From contig CBDHHC010000021.1 of the NCBI GenBank assembly GCA_965263345.1, positions 77,860-141,859 on the forward strand: a stretch of 64,000 nucleotides of DNA, given 5' to 3'. Source of the DNA: CBDHHC01 sp965263345. GTDB taxonomy: Bacteria; Pseudomonadota; Alphaproteobacteria; Rhizobiales; CBDHHC01. Below, piece by piece: positions 38,469 through 46,170 of this stretch (position 1 is the first letter of the stretch; every line of letters begins with the position of its first letter). Under the pieces are notes generated by a model that saw only the letters and a list, made by a program, of their open reading frames with translations, did not search any database and was not told where the DNA came from. Made by a program: the position numbers and the translations under genes.

Positions 38469-38658
38469 GAGGACCTCGAGCCTTTGGCTCGCCCATGTGG
38501 AGCCATTTTTGCGTGAGCAAAAATTGGCGTGAACTCCATACTGTTCCCATTATATCTGAGCCCCAAACCACGTGCATAACTTTTTTTATGTTTTTTATGC
38601 TAATGATTACAGTGACTTATGATTTTTTATGGTTTATAAAACCTTAAAAGTTATAACA

Positions 38659-38732
38659 CAACCCCTTTCTTCCCCCGTAATAGGGGAAGTACCCATGCAA
38701 AGCAAAGGGGATGGGGGGGCTAAAACAAAAAA
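38659..38732 (+). repeat. GC-rich dispersed repeat, single copy
   Basis: Begins CAACCCCTTTCTTCCCCC, then a small inverted repeat (TTCCCCC...GGGGAAG), TACCCATGCAAAGCAAAGG, GGATGGGGG and a TAAAACAAAAAA tail. Same orientation and near-identical to the unit at 42783-42861 and to each unit of the array at 41589-42376. Forms an extended palindrome (C-runs opposite G-runs). Confidence 0.85.
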
Positions 38733-38806
38733 GATTGCAGGGTATTGCGGGGCATGGGAGTTTGTAACCCTGCCCCGAACATTCAGACAAGAAAAAGTCA
38801 CAACAC

Positions 38807-39151
38807 TCACCGTGCCTTCTGAAGCAGCAAGAGTTTCAAAGCCTCAACCTTGTCTTTAATCTCCCCTGAATAAATCCCTTGTTTCCGAAGAGCAATTTCA
38901 AGCTTTCCAACCATAAGCATCAAATCACCCTCATCACTCTTTTCTTTGTCAATAAAACGCCCAAGGATCTCAATGCCAAGCTGGTCTTTCAACTCATTTA
39001 ACAGCTTGCGACATCTGGAATGAGTGCCACAACTAAGAAATGGCCGCAAAAAACCAATAGATGCCTGGGGTGTTAAAGGTGTAGAGTGTGCCTGTGAGAA
39101 ACAGGTCATTGACATTAGCAAAGCAGTCGCAAATGTGATAGATTTCATCAT
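38807..39151 (-). CDS. Small exported hypothetical protein
   Basis: Unknown, 114 residues. Signal peptide MMKSITFATALLMSMTCFSQ ending near AHS. The mature part is helical and hydrophilic, with two Cys close together (SCGTHSRC) and charged helices (LNELKDQLGIEIL, MVGKLEIALRKQ). GGAGATC lies upstream of the start. No neighbour gives a clue. Confidence 0.55.
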   Translation of the reverse strand: MMKSITFATALLMSMTCFSQAHSTPLTPQASIGFLRPFLSCGTHSRCRKLLNELKDQLGIEILGRFIDKEKSDEGDLMLMVGKLEIALRKQGIYSGEIKDKVEALKLLLLQKAR

Positions 39152-39698
39152 AATGATCTCCGTTAAATATTTCTAACGAAGATCATCCTGGAGAACGCCA
39201 AAGCTGGTGGTTTGCCTATATTCCACCAGGGCTTCTGTTTAATACGCCACATATGATATTTTCCCTATTTGGCGGATTAAAGGTGTGCAATGGTGGATTA
39301 TCAGGCGTTGCAATTTTTAACAAAAACAACCAAATTTATTTTTGAATATATATTGATAAGAGCTTTAAATGCCCAAGGTTATAACGGACAATATTATAGA
39401 CCTAAATCAAAAACTCAATCTCCTCATGGAGTATTCAGGCTGCAAAGACAACCTCACAAAGTTTGCAGAACATACCAGCATTCAGAAGAGAAACACTCCG
39501 AGACAATAAGGATAAACAAAAAATAAATTCAGAAAACCAATCCAAACTCGCCTAAGCACATGCGGCTTCAGCCTTAACTGGCCAGAATGGAAAACAGGCA
39601 CCGCAGAAGAGTTTAAACAAAAATACCTGACACATAAAAAAGACACAGCAGAAACCAACGAACTTCCAGACCGCCAAACCAACATCCCCCTAAAACCC
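39152..39698. other. Region with decayed coding remnants
   Basis: No intact gene. A frame running into the next CDS is open from 39516 with protein-like sequence (for example GFSLNWPEWKTGTAEEFKQK) but no start codon. Farther up, short pieces in other frames (39290-39526 and a 27-residue stretch ending near 39507) look like displaced parts of the same coding region. This suggests a gene that lost its 5' end through frameshifts. Confidence 0.4.
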
Positions 39699-40319
39699 GT
39701 GCGCACCACCCAGCCCTGGTCTGCCATGGATGATCTCGTCTCCTTTGAGCTTTTCTCCAGCCAGAGCGGTCCAGAAGACCCCTGGGACCTCACCTTCGAA
39801 CTCGTCTGCCGCTGGACCTATTTCCCATCAGGCAAAATTGGCATTAAACGCGGCTTTGCCGAAATCGATTTAGGCCAGGCCATCACCAAATCCGCCAAAG
39901 ACCGTTTGGGCGGGCAGGGCGCTTACACAACAGAACAAGGCAATGTCACTCTCACAGCCGCTGGCCCAACCCAACGCCCCAACTGGATCATTGAATCCAA
40001 CGACGGCCCCATCGGCATCGTCACACTCCCCCATGACATCTGCCCCGTCGAAGACCTTGCCAACGGCGACACCATCAAAGCCACCTTCAGCGTTTGGTTT
40101 AAAGATTTAGAACCCATCCCAGAAGATGAGAGAGATGAGGAAGAGAGTGATCAACAGGAGGATAGCATTTCATTCACACGGGAAGATGGAAAACCATTGG
40201 GCCGAAACAAAAAAGCCCTTCTCAATTTAATTGATAACTTAGAAAAAACCGATGGCCAGACAGGTCGCGTAATCGTCGCGACCCATGAACTCCATTTTAA
40301 AGGAGAGACAGATGAGTAA
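39699..40319 (+). CDS. Hypothetical protein, probably 5'-truncated, coupled to the FGE-fold gene
   Basis: Unknown. GTG at 39699 and ATG at 39726 are the only starts; neither has a ribosome site, and protein-like sequence continues upstream to 39516, so the N-terminus is probably lost or shifted. The first 140 residues are beta-rich (LTFELVCRWTYFPSGKIGIK, then VWFKDLEPIPE), followed by an acidic linker (about EDERDEEESDQQED) and a helix-strand tail. The stop overlaps the start of the next gene (ATGAGTAA), so the two act together. Higher G+C than the core genes. Confidence 0.5.
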   Translation: MRTTQPWSAMDDLVSFELFSSQSGPEDPWDLTFELVCRWTYFPSGKIGIKRGFAEIDLGQAITKSAKDRLGGQGAYTTEQGNVTLTAAGPTQRPNWIIESNDGPIGIVTLPHDICPVEDLANGDTIKATFSVWFKDLEPIPEDERDEEESDQQEDSISFTREDGKPLGRNKKALLNLIDNLEKTDGQTGRVIVATHELHFKGETDE

Positions 40320-40480
40320 GCGCGATTGGGAGGCAATGCGCACAGCAATTAGAGACTCTGAAACAGAAACCTTTTCAGAACTGGTAAAAAAAATCTGGCT
40401 TAAATCCAGAACAAGATCTCCGTTATGCAAATTTCTCTGGGGTAAATTTCTCAGACAGCGATTTAAGAGGATTTAACTTC
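40312..40480 (+). other. 5' part of the pentapeptide/FGE gene, out of frame after an A8 tract
   Basis: ATG 40312 has a strong AAGGAGA site and encodes MSKRDWEAMRTAIRDS, ending ELVKK at eight A bases (40386-40393). Beyond the tract this frame stops. Removing one A gives SGLNPEQDLRYANFSGVNF, then SDSDLRGFNF, which runs straight into the 40481 frame as pentapeptide repeats. So the gene originally ran 40312-41491. Options: a mutation, slippage-based switching, or a base-call error. Confidence 0.75.
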
Positions 40481-41491
40481 ATGGGCGCCCGTTTAAGAGA
40501 GTGCTCCTTCAAAAACACACTCATCAGAAATGCTTGCTTTGATCGTGCAGAAATTAATGGAACGAACTTAAGAGAAGCACTGGATTGGAGTAAATATCTT
40601 AAAAACTGGAAACCTGTATCATACAGAGAGTTGGGTTTAGGAGAATTGCAGGTACCATTTATATTAGGAGAATCTGTACCTGAACCATTGATATCAGACG
40701 ACCACCTCCCACCCCTAAGCCTCTTCCAGGACGCCCCCTTCGCCCCGGAAATGATCGCCATCCCCCCAGGGAAATTTCTCATGGGATCACCAGAGTATGA
40801 GGTAGGTCGTTGGAAAGATGGGCGTGAAGGCCCCCAACATGAAGTCACCATCGCGTACTCCTTTGCTGTCGGGCGCTATGCAGTCACCTTTGCCGAATGG
40901 GATTATTTTGTCAAAATGAGTGGGTATAAACATCATGCCTCAGATGAAGGTTGGGGGCGGGGAGATCGCCCGGTCATCAATATCTCCTGGGACGATGCCA
41001 AAGCTTATGTCAATTGGCTGCAAGGACAGACCGGCTATGATTATCGTCTGCTCTCAGAAGCCGAATGGGAATATGTCGCAAGAGCAGGCACAACCACACC
41101 CTTCTGGTTTGGAGAAGAAATTTTAACCGAGGTAGCAAATTATGATGGTACTTTCACCTATGGAACAGGAAAGGCGGGCGAATATAGAAGAAAAACTGTG
41201 CCTGTAAAGAGCTTCTCGCCCAACCCCTGGGGGCTCTATCAGGTCCATGGCAATGTCTGGGAATGGTGTGAAGACACATTTCAAGAAAACTATCAAGGGG
41301 CTCCTAATGATGGTTCCGCCTGGATTAAAAATTCGGGAGACAAAGTCTCCCGTCGCGTTTTGCGCGGGGGCTCCTGGAGCTACAGTCCTGACTTCTTGCG
41401 TTCTGCTAATCGCAGCAGGTACTCAACGTCATACCGTAACTACAATTTCGGTTTTCGTATCACCAGAACGCTGCGTGCACCGGGCACCTAA
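40481..41491 (+). CDS. Pentapeptide-repeat / formylglycine-generating-enzyme-fold protein (frame-disrupted N-terminus)
   Basis: Pentapeptide repeats (FMGARLRECSFKNTLIRN, then ACFDRAEINGTNL) are followed by an SUMF1/FGE-sulfatase (C-type lectin-like) domain from about residue 88: MIAIPPGKFLMGSPEYEVGR, INISWDDAKAYVNWL, YRLLSEAEWEYVARAG, and the closing RVLRGGSWSYSPDFLRSANR, then FGFRITRTL. The two Cys of true FGE enzymes are not evident, so it is probably binding or regulatory rather than catalytic. The C-terminal segment at 41371-41461 is rich in codons that could derive from AAY, like retroelement-diversified proteins. No separate start exists upstream in this frame; expression needs the frameshift at 40386-40393 to be corrected. 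Confidence 0.8.
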   Translation: MGARLRECSFKNTLIRNACFDRAEINGTNLREALDWSKYLKNWKPVSYRELGLGELQVPFILGESVPEPLISDDHLPPLSLFQDAPFAPEMIAIPPGKFLMGSPEYEVGRWKDGREGPQHEVTIAYSFAVGRYAVTFAEWDYFVKMSGYKHHASDEGWGRGDRPVINISWDDAKAYVNWLQGQTGYDYRLLSEAEWEYVARAGTTTPFWFGEEILTEVANYDGTFTYGTGKAGEYRRKTVPVKSFSPNPWGLYQVHGNVWEWCEDTFQENYQGAPNDGSAWIKNSGDKVSRRVLRGGSWSYSPDFLRSANRSRYSTSYRNYNFGFRITRTLRAPGT

Positions 41492-41554
41492 GCCTGTGAG
41501 TTTCACAATTTGGGCTTTGGAACTGGATTAAATCTTGAATCTTTACCTCTTTAA

Positions 41555-41575
41555 GCCGTCTGCGCAGCAGACGGC
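41555..41575 (+). terminator. Perfect GC-rich hairpin after the FGE-fold gene
   Basis: GCCGTCTGC, loop GCA, GCAGACGGC: 9-bp perfect stem, 63 bp after the stop codon, with no T tract following. Either a plain terminator or, if the upstream gene is a diversification target, the stem-loop that follows variable regions in such systems. Confidence 0.7.
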
Positions 41576-41588
41576 GCGCAAGAAATGG

Positions 41589-42376
41589 CACCCCCCTTTC
41601 TTCCCCCTTAAGGGGGGAAGTACCTTTGCAAAGCAAAGGGGATGGGGGTGGTAAAACAAAAAACTTCATCACCCCGCCGCTTCACCCCCACCCGGTGCTA
41701 ACGCACCGACCTCCCCCCTCAAGGGGGAGGGAAAGAGCACCTTAACCTTTATCTTAAAATTATATCAGAGGACTTACGATTAAGTATTGATGAAACAAAA
41801 ACAAGTACCCCCCTTTCTTCCCCCTTGAGGGGGGAAGTACCTTTGCAAAGCAAAGGGGATGGGGGTGGTAAAACAAAAAACTTAACACTCCGCCGCTTCA
41901 CCCCCACCCGGCGCTATGCACCGACCTCCCCCCTCAAGGGGGAGGGAAAGAGCGCCTTAACCTTTATCTTAAAATTATATCAGAGGACTTACGATTAATT
42001 ATTGATGAAACAAAAACAAGCACCCCCCTTTCTTCCCCCTTCAGGGGGGAAGTACCTTTGCAAAGCAAAGGGGATGGGGGTGCTAAAACAAAAAACTTAA
42101 CACCCCGCCGCTTCACCCCCACCCGGCGCTATGCACCGACCTCCCCCCTCAAGGGGGAGGGAAAGAGCGCCTTAACCTTTATCTTAAAATTATATCAGAG
42201 GACTTACGATTAATTATTGATGAAACAAAAACAAGCACCCCCCTTTCTTCCCCCTTCAGGGGGGAAGTACCTTTGCAAAGCAAAGGGGATGGGGGTGGTA
42301 AAACAAAAAACTTAACACCCCGCCGCTTCACCCCCACCCGGTGCTATGCACCGACCTCCCCCCTCAAGGGGGAGGG
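41589..42376 (+). repeat. Tandem array of a ~215-bp GC-rich repeat, 3 full copies plus a partial one
   Basis: Copies start at about 41589, 41807, 42022 and 42237 (spacing 217, 215, 215); the last stops after GGGGGAGGG at 42376. Each copy has the CCCCCCTTTCTTCCCCC / GGGGGAAG / TTTGCAAAGCAAAGGGGATG unit, an ACCCCCACCCGG...CACCGACCTCCCCCCTC section with its GGGGGAGGG partner, and an AT-rich spacer ending AAACAAAAACAAG. Copies 2-4 are nearly identical, so amplification is recent. All are in one orientation. Confidence 0.92.
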
Positions 42377-42387
42377 AAAAATGTGTT

Positions 42388-42738
42388 CTAATCTTCGTTT
42401 GTACTTTCAATCAAATGAGCATAAATCGTACTCAAAACATCATCTAAAAGTTCAAACACTTCATAATTCCAAAACCGAATAACCTTATATCCCTCAGTCT
42501 CAAGCCATACGGTTCGTTCTTGATCATAAGCAATTTGACCATCCTCACCATGTTGACCACCATCAAGCTCAATTATCAAAGCTTTATCGAGACAAACAAA
42601 GTCCACAATATACGGGCCTATTGGATGTTGACGTCTAAAACGATGGTTCTCGAGTTGCCTATTGCGCAGTCTTGACCATAACAGACGTTCAGCATCGGTA
42701 AGATTTTTCCGAAGATGTCTAGCGTTGCGATTTGTCAT
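42388..42738 (-). CDS. DUF559 endonuclease-fold protein
   Basis: Vsr-like/restriction-endonuclease-fold protein of 116 residues: LRKNLTDAERLLWSRLRNRQ, FRRQHPIGPYIVDFVCLDKA, LIIELDGGQHGEDG and VIRFWNYEVF. The Asp of IVDFVC and the E-x-D-G-x-x-H region form the presumed metal site, so it looks active. Its stop lies 12 bp from the end of the repeat array and its start 45 bp from another repeat copy, so it is enclosed by the same repeat family. DUF559 proteins have no assigned role; nuclease action on DNA is expected from the fold. Confidence 0.88.
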   Translation of the reverse strand: MTNRNARHLRKNLTDAERLLWSRLRNRQLENHRFRRQHPIGPYIVDFVCLDKALIIELDGGQHGEDGQIAYDQERTVWLETEGYKVIRFWNYEVFELLDDVLSTIYAHLIESTNED

Positions 42739-42782
42739 GATTATGCAAATATCAGATTTCTAATTAACAAATCAAAAACAGG

Positions 42783-42861
42783 CACACCCCCTTTCTTCCC
42801 CCGTAATGGGGGAAGTACCCATGCAAAGCAAAGGGGATGGGGGTGCTAAAACAAAAAACTC
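42783..42861 (+). repeat. GC-rich dispersed repeat, single copy upstream of DUF559 gene
   Basis: Same unit and orientation as at 38659-38732, including the variant TACCCATGCAAAGCAAAGG that differs from the array copies (TACCTTTGCAAAGC). It lies between the start of the DUF559 gene and pstB. Confidence 0.85.
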
Positions 42862-42941
42862 TTCCCCCTTGACTCAAATCAAAGCCACCGAACAAATTCT
42901 CCCCTAAACTCCCATCGTAACAACGGCAATGGGGAACCGCC

Positions 42942-43775
42942 ATGACAGCGACAAACACTGCAGAACTCGTTGATTTTCAGGTCCATCTTGGGCCACACCC
43001 GGTTCATGACGACGAACATAAAGTCAAAGTGAATATTAAGGATGTCAATTTCTGGTATAAGGACAAACAGGCATTAAAAGACATCAACTTAAAAATCTAT
43101 AACCAGGAGGTCACCGCCTTCATCGGCCCATCGGGATGCGGCAAAACCACATTGTTGCGATGCTTGAATCGCTCCAATGATTTGATCCCGGGGGCGCGCA
43201 TGGAAGGCAAAATAACATTGTCTGGTGAAGATATTTACAATCCGGGCATTGATCCGCCAATGCTGCGCAAACGCTTTGGTTGGGTTGCGCAAAAACCAAA
43301 CCCCTTCCCTTGGTCAATTTACAAAAACATCGTTTATGGCCCAAGCATTCATGGATTGGTGCATACACGTAGTGAGAAAGATGAAGTCGTTGAAAAATGT
43401 CTGCGTAAAGTCGGACTATGGGAGGAAGTAAAAGACCGTCTCCATCAATCAGGAACTGACCTCTCTGGCGGGCAACAGCAAAGATTATGTATCGCAAGAG
43501 CAATCTCAACCAGCCCGGAAGTGATCCTCATGGATGAACCGGCATCTTCGCTCGACCCAAATTCAACCATCAAAGTCGAGGAGCTGATAGATGAATTACG
43601 TGAAAAATATACCATCGTCATTATCACCCATAATATGCAACAGGCAGCTCGTGTAGCACAACGTGTCGCCGTCTTCCACCTAGGTAAACTTGTAGAGCAG
43701 GGCGATGCTGGAGAAACCTTTGTCAATCCTAAACATCACATTAGTCAAGCCTATATTAATGGCATGTTTGGTTAA
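42942..43775 (+). CDS. pstB: Phosphate ABC transporter ATPase PstB-like, orphan
   Basis: Phosphate uptake ATPase. Walker A GPSGCGKTT, the Pst-type KPNPFPWSIYKNIVYG stretch after the Q-loop (here WVAQKPNPFP instead of MVFQ), signature LSGGQQQR, Walker B ILMDEPASSLDP, and THNMQQAARVA. The N-terminus is about 25 residues longer than usual. No pstS, pstC, pstA or phoU lies nearby, so it must serve membrane subunits encoded elsewhere, or is a second copy. Confidence 0.92.
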   Translation: MTATNTAELVDFQVHLGPHPVHDDEHKVKVNIKDVNFWYKDKQALKDINLKIYNQEVTAFIGPSGCGKTTLLRCLNRSNDLIPGARMEGKITLSGEDIYNPGIDPPMLRKRFGWVAQKPNPFPWSIYKNIVYGPSIHGLVHTRSEKDEVVEKCLRKVGLWEEVKDRLHQSGTDLSGGQQQRLCIARAISTSPEVILMDEPASSLDPNSTIKVEELIDELREKYTIVIITHNMQQAARVAQRVAVFHLGKLVEQGDAGETFVNPKHHISQAYINGMFG

Positions 43776-43866
43776 AATTTGTGAGGTAATTTGAGATACA
43801 AAGCATAGACAAATTGCAAAAATTGCGCTATGTTCAATCTCGTTAAATGAGAGAGATCATCGCGCA

Positions 43867-44394
43867 ATGCCCCCTATTACGCTACGAATACTCGCACTTA
43901 TTTTCGCGGGGTCTCTCGCCCAACTTTCCCCTGCACATGCATGTAAATCCTGGCTCCGTGTATCCTATGTAGAACAAACACCGGACTACTTTTTAATCGA
44001 ACATGGTACAGAAAAAGGTTATCAACTTCGTACTTTGCAAATTGATTTGCGCACAACAGCAGCACAAGTTGAAGTTGACTCCTCTTTCGGGGCTCCAAGG
44101 AATAATAAAACGGACCGCGTCATTGTCGAAGCTGTCAGCGGCTTTAAATCAGGTAGCCAGATTGGGGTCCTAAGATTTAAACGTTTCTTACCCGGCGAAA
44201 AATATATCCTCCCTATTGATCTTGATGATGGCATAGCTTTTGGTTATCGAGATTATGACCACCTTGATGAAGGCGAGATGAAAGGCGGCGAAGTGATCGC
44301 GGAACTTGTCGGCCCAGACAATGAAAAACTCACAGTAACCGGCATCTTCAATGAAGAAGGCGTTGCTGATCTTCTTGGTGGGACCTGCGTATAA
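43867..44394 (+). CDS. Exported hypothetical protein
   Basis: Unknown, 175 residues. Signal peptide ending AHAC; the Cys is one residue after the Ala, so lipoprotein processing is possible but the lipobox (SPAHAC) is poor. The mature chain is beta-rich and acidic (DLDDGIAFGYRDYDHLDEGE), with a final Cys (GGTCV) that could bond to the first. No family recognised. Tightly followed by the quinone reductase, 100 bp on. Confidence 0.55.
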   Translation: MPPITLRILALIFAGSLAQLSPAHACKSWLRVSYVEQTPDYFLIEHGTEKGYQLRTLQIDLRTTAAQVEVDSSFGAPRNNKTDRVIVEAVSGFKSGSQIGVLRFKRFLPGEKYILPIDLDDGIAFGYRDYDHLDEGEMKGGEVIAELVGPDNEKLTVTGIFNEEGVADLLGGTCV

Positions 44395-44494
44395 TAGCAT
44401 AATATAAAGCGAAAGACGGACTTGTCTATAACCCGCCTTTATCATACATCTTCTATCATGCAAAATATCCTAACAACAACTGGAGAATTATATT

Positions 44495-45469
44495 ATGCCG
44501 TATGCTGTCCGAGTCCACGAATATGGTGGCCCTGAAGTGATGCGCTGGGAAGAGATTGATATATCTGCCCCAGGTCCAGGGCAAATCCATATCAAACAAA
44601 ATGCTGCCGGCTTAAACTACATCGACGTTTATGGACGCACAGGCCTATACCCTCAACCAGAACTTCCCTTCGTGCTTGGTATGGAAGGTGCTGGAGAGGT
44701 CTTAAAAGTTGGAGAAGGCGTTACCAATGTTGTTGTAGGCGACCGCGTGGCCTATGCCAGCGTTATAGGCGGCTATGCCCAGGAACGTCTCATAGCAGCA
44801 GATCGCGTGGTGAAACTCCCCGATAGCGTTGATGACAACACAGCAGCAGCCATGATGCTTCAAGGCATGACAGCGCGCTATCTATTACGGGCAACATATA
44901 AAGTTTCTTCCAATACGGTTTTGCTTTTCCATGCGGCAGCAGGCGGCGTTGGCCTGATCGCCTGTCAATGGGCAAATGCCTTAGGCGCAACAGTCATCGG
45001 AACAGTAGGCTCTCCAGAAAAAGCAGAACTTGCCAAAGCTCATGGCTGTCACCATACTATAAACTATAAATCAGAAGACTTTGTCGAACTTATAAAAGAA
45101 CTGACAGGCGGCAAAGGTGTTGATGTTGTCTATGACTCAATCGGAAAGGATACCTTCCCTGGATCATTGGATTGCTTAAAACCTCGCGGCATGTGGGTGA
45201 GTTTCGGTCAGGCCTCAGGGCCACTTCCAGCCTTTGAGATGGCGGAATTAGCCAAAAGAGGTTCACTCTTTGCAACCCGTCCAACATTATTTGCATATAC
45301 AGCAACATATGAAGACTTAACAGAAACAGCAAGTGATCTGTTCGATATCGTTTCATCAGGGAAAGTCAAAATCAACATCAACCAGACGTATCCTCTTTCA
45401 GACATCATAAGAGCACATAATGACCTGGAAGGACGCAAAACAACAGGCTCAACGGTTCTAATTCCATGA
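44495..45469 (+). CDS. qor: NADPH:quinone oxidoreductase
   Basis: Zinc-free medium-chain dehydrogenase/reductase of the quinone reductase group: GLNYIDVYGRTGLYP, LGMEGAGEVLKVGEG, LFHAAAGGVGLIACQWANAL (NADPH site), VVYDSIGKDTFPGSL. GGAGAA precedes the start. Probably detoxifies quinones; cannot be told from a zeta-crystallin-like enoyl reductase by sequence alone. Confidence 0.93.
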   Translation: MPYAVRVHEYGGPEVMRWEEIDISAPGPGQIHIKQNAAGLNYIDVYGRTGLYPQPELPFVLGMEGAGEVLKVGEGVTNVVVGDRVAYASVIGGYAQERLIAADRVVKLPDSVDDNTAAAMMLQGMTARYLLRATYKVSSNTVLLFHAAAGGVGLIACQWANALGATVIGTVGSPEKAELAKAHGCHHTINYKSEDFVELIKELTGGKGVDVVYDSIGKDTFPGSLDCLKPRGMWVSFGQASGPLPAFEMAELAKRGSLFATRPTLFAYTATYEDLTETASDLFDIVSSGKVKININQTYPLSDIIRAHNDLEGRKTTGSTVLIP

Positions 45470-45549
45470 TTAGGTCTTAATAACAAATTTTCAGATCAGT
45501 TAATGAAGTTTTTATAAGATCTTACGAAGACCTAAACAGACCATATTAC

Positions 45550-45589
45550 GGTGTTTCATAATGAGTATTTTGCTCGATTATGAAACACC
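45550..45589 (+). terminator. Long hairpin after qor
   Basis: GGTGTTTCATAAT (45550-45562) and ATTATGAAACACC (45577-45589) pair perfectly, and the loop adds a GAG/CTC pair. A 13-bp AT-rich stem without a clear T tract. The rest of 45470-45766 shows nothing else. Confidence 0.6.
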
Positions 45590-45766
45590 AACTATATCTT
45601 TCTAAACGCTTTTTTCCCATAAAAAATGTTTCTTGTTTACGGTATATTTTCTTTCAGTTGTCAGGATAAACCTATCACAGCAACTCTGGCGTTTGAATAA
45701 CGTATGAAGAGTCATTGTTAAGGTAAGGATCAAATATGTATGGATCTTTAGGGGTATAAAGTTGCT

Positions 45767-46036
45767 ATGGCACGTTTAGAATTTTCTGAGTTTGAAAAAG
45801 CAGAACTCGCAGCAGAAACAGGTACAGAAGAAGCACTTTTTGAGTTGGGTCTAATGTACAGTAATGGCCGCGAAGTTGACGCAGATTTAATCACGGCGCA
45901 CAAATGGTTTAATTTGGCCGCACTAAAAGGTAGTGAAGCTGCGAAAGAATATCGTATGGAGTTGGCTCGCGAAATGAGCAAAGCACAAATCGCAGAAGCT
46001 CAGCGTCAGGCACGAGAATGGCTTTCTGATAAATAA
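45767..46036 (+). CDS. Small cytoplasmic Sel1-repeat protein
   Basis: 89 residues containing one Sel1-like repeat pair: ALFELGLMYSNGREVDADLI and AHKWFNLAALKGSEAAKEY, then EAQRQAREWLSDK. No signal peptide. Such single-unit proteins are common in alphaproteobacteria, role unknown; the helical hairpins suggest protein binding. Confidence 0.85.
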   Translation: MARLEFSEFEKAELAAETGTEEALFELGLMYSNGREVDADLITAHKWFNLAALKGSEAAKEYRMELAREMSKAQIAEAQRQAREWLSDK

Positions 46037-46067
46037 GTCACTCAAGCCACTTAAGATATTAAGAGTA

Positions 46068-46170
46068 TAGAGCCTTTACAAATTTTTTGGCATGATACGC
46101 GATGCGTGAAATGTAGAAACCTACATAAACGAAGAGCAACGAAGTGCCAGAGAATATGGTAATGGCTCTA
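46068..46170. repeat. Dispersed ~100-bp hairpin element, copy 2
   Basis: Left arm 46068-46092 and right arm 46145-46170 are imperfect inverted repeats (TAGAGCC...GGCTCTA ends); the core CCTACATAAACGAAGAGC plus AACGAAGT matches copy 1 at 18783-18881 in all but one base. It lies in the gap between the Sel1 gene and a convergent gene and could act as a terminator. Confidence 0.75.

Noticed and set aside
39290..39526. 78-codon frame as an independent gene.
   Set aside because: No ribosome site; reads as a displaced piece of the decayed region before 39699.
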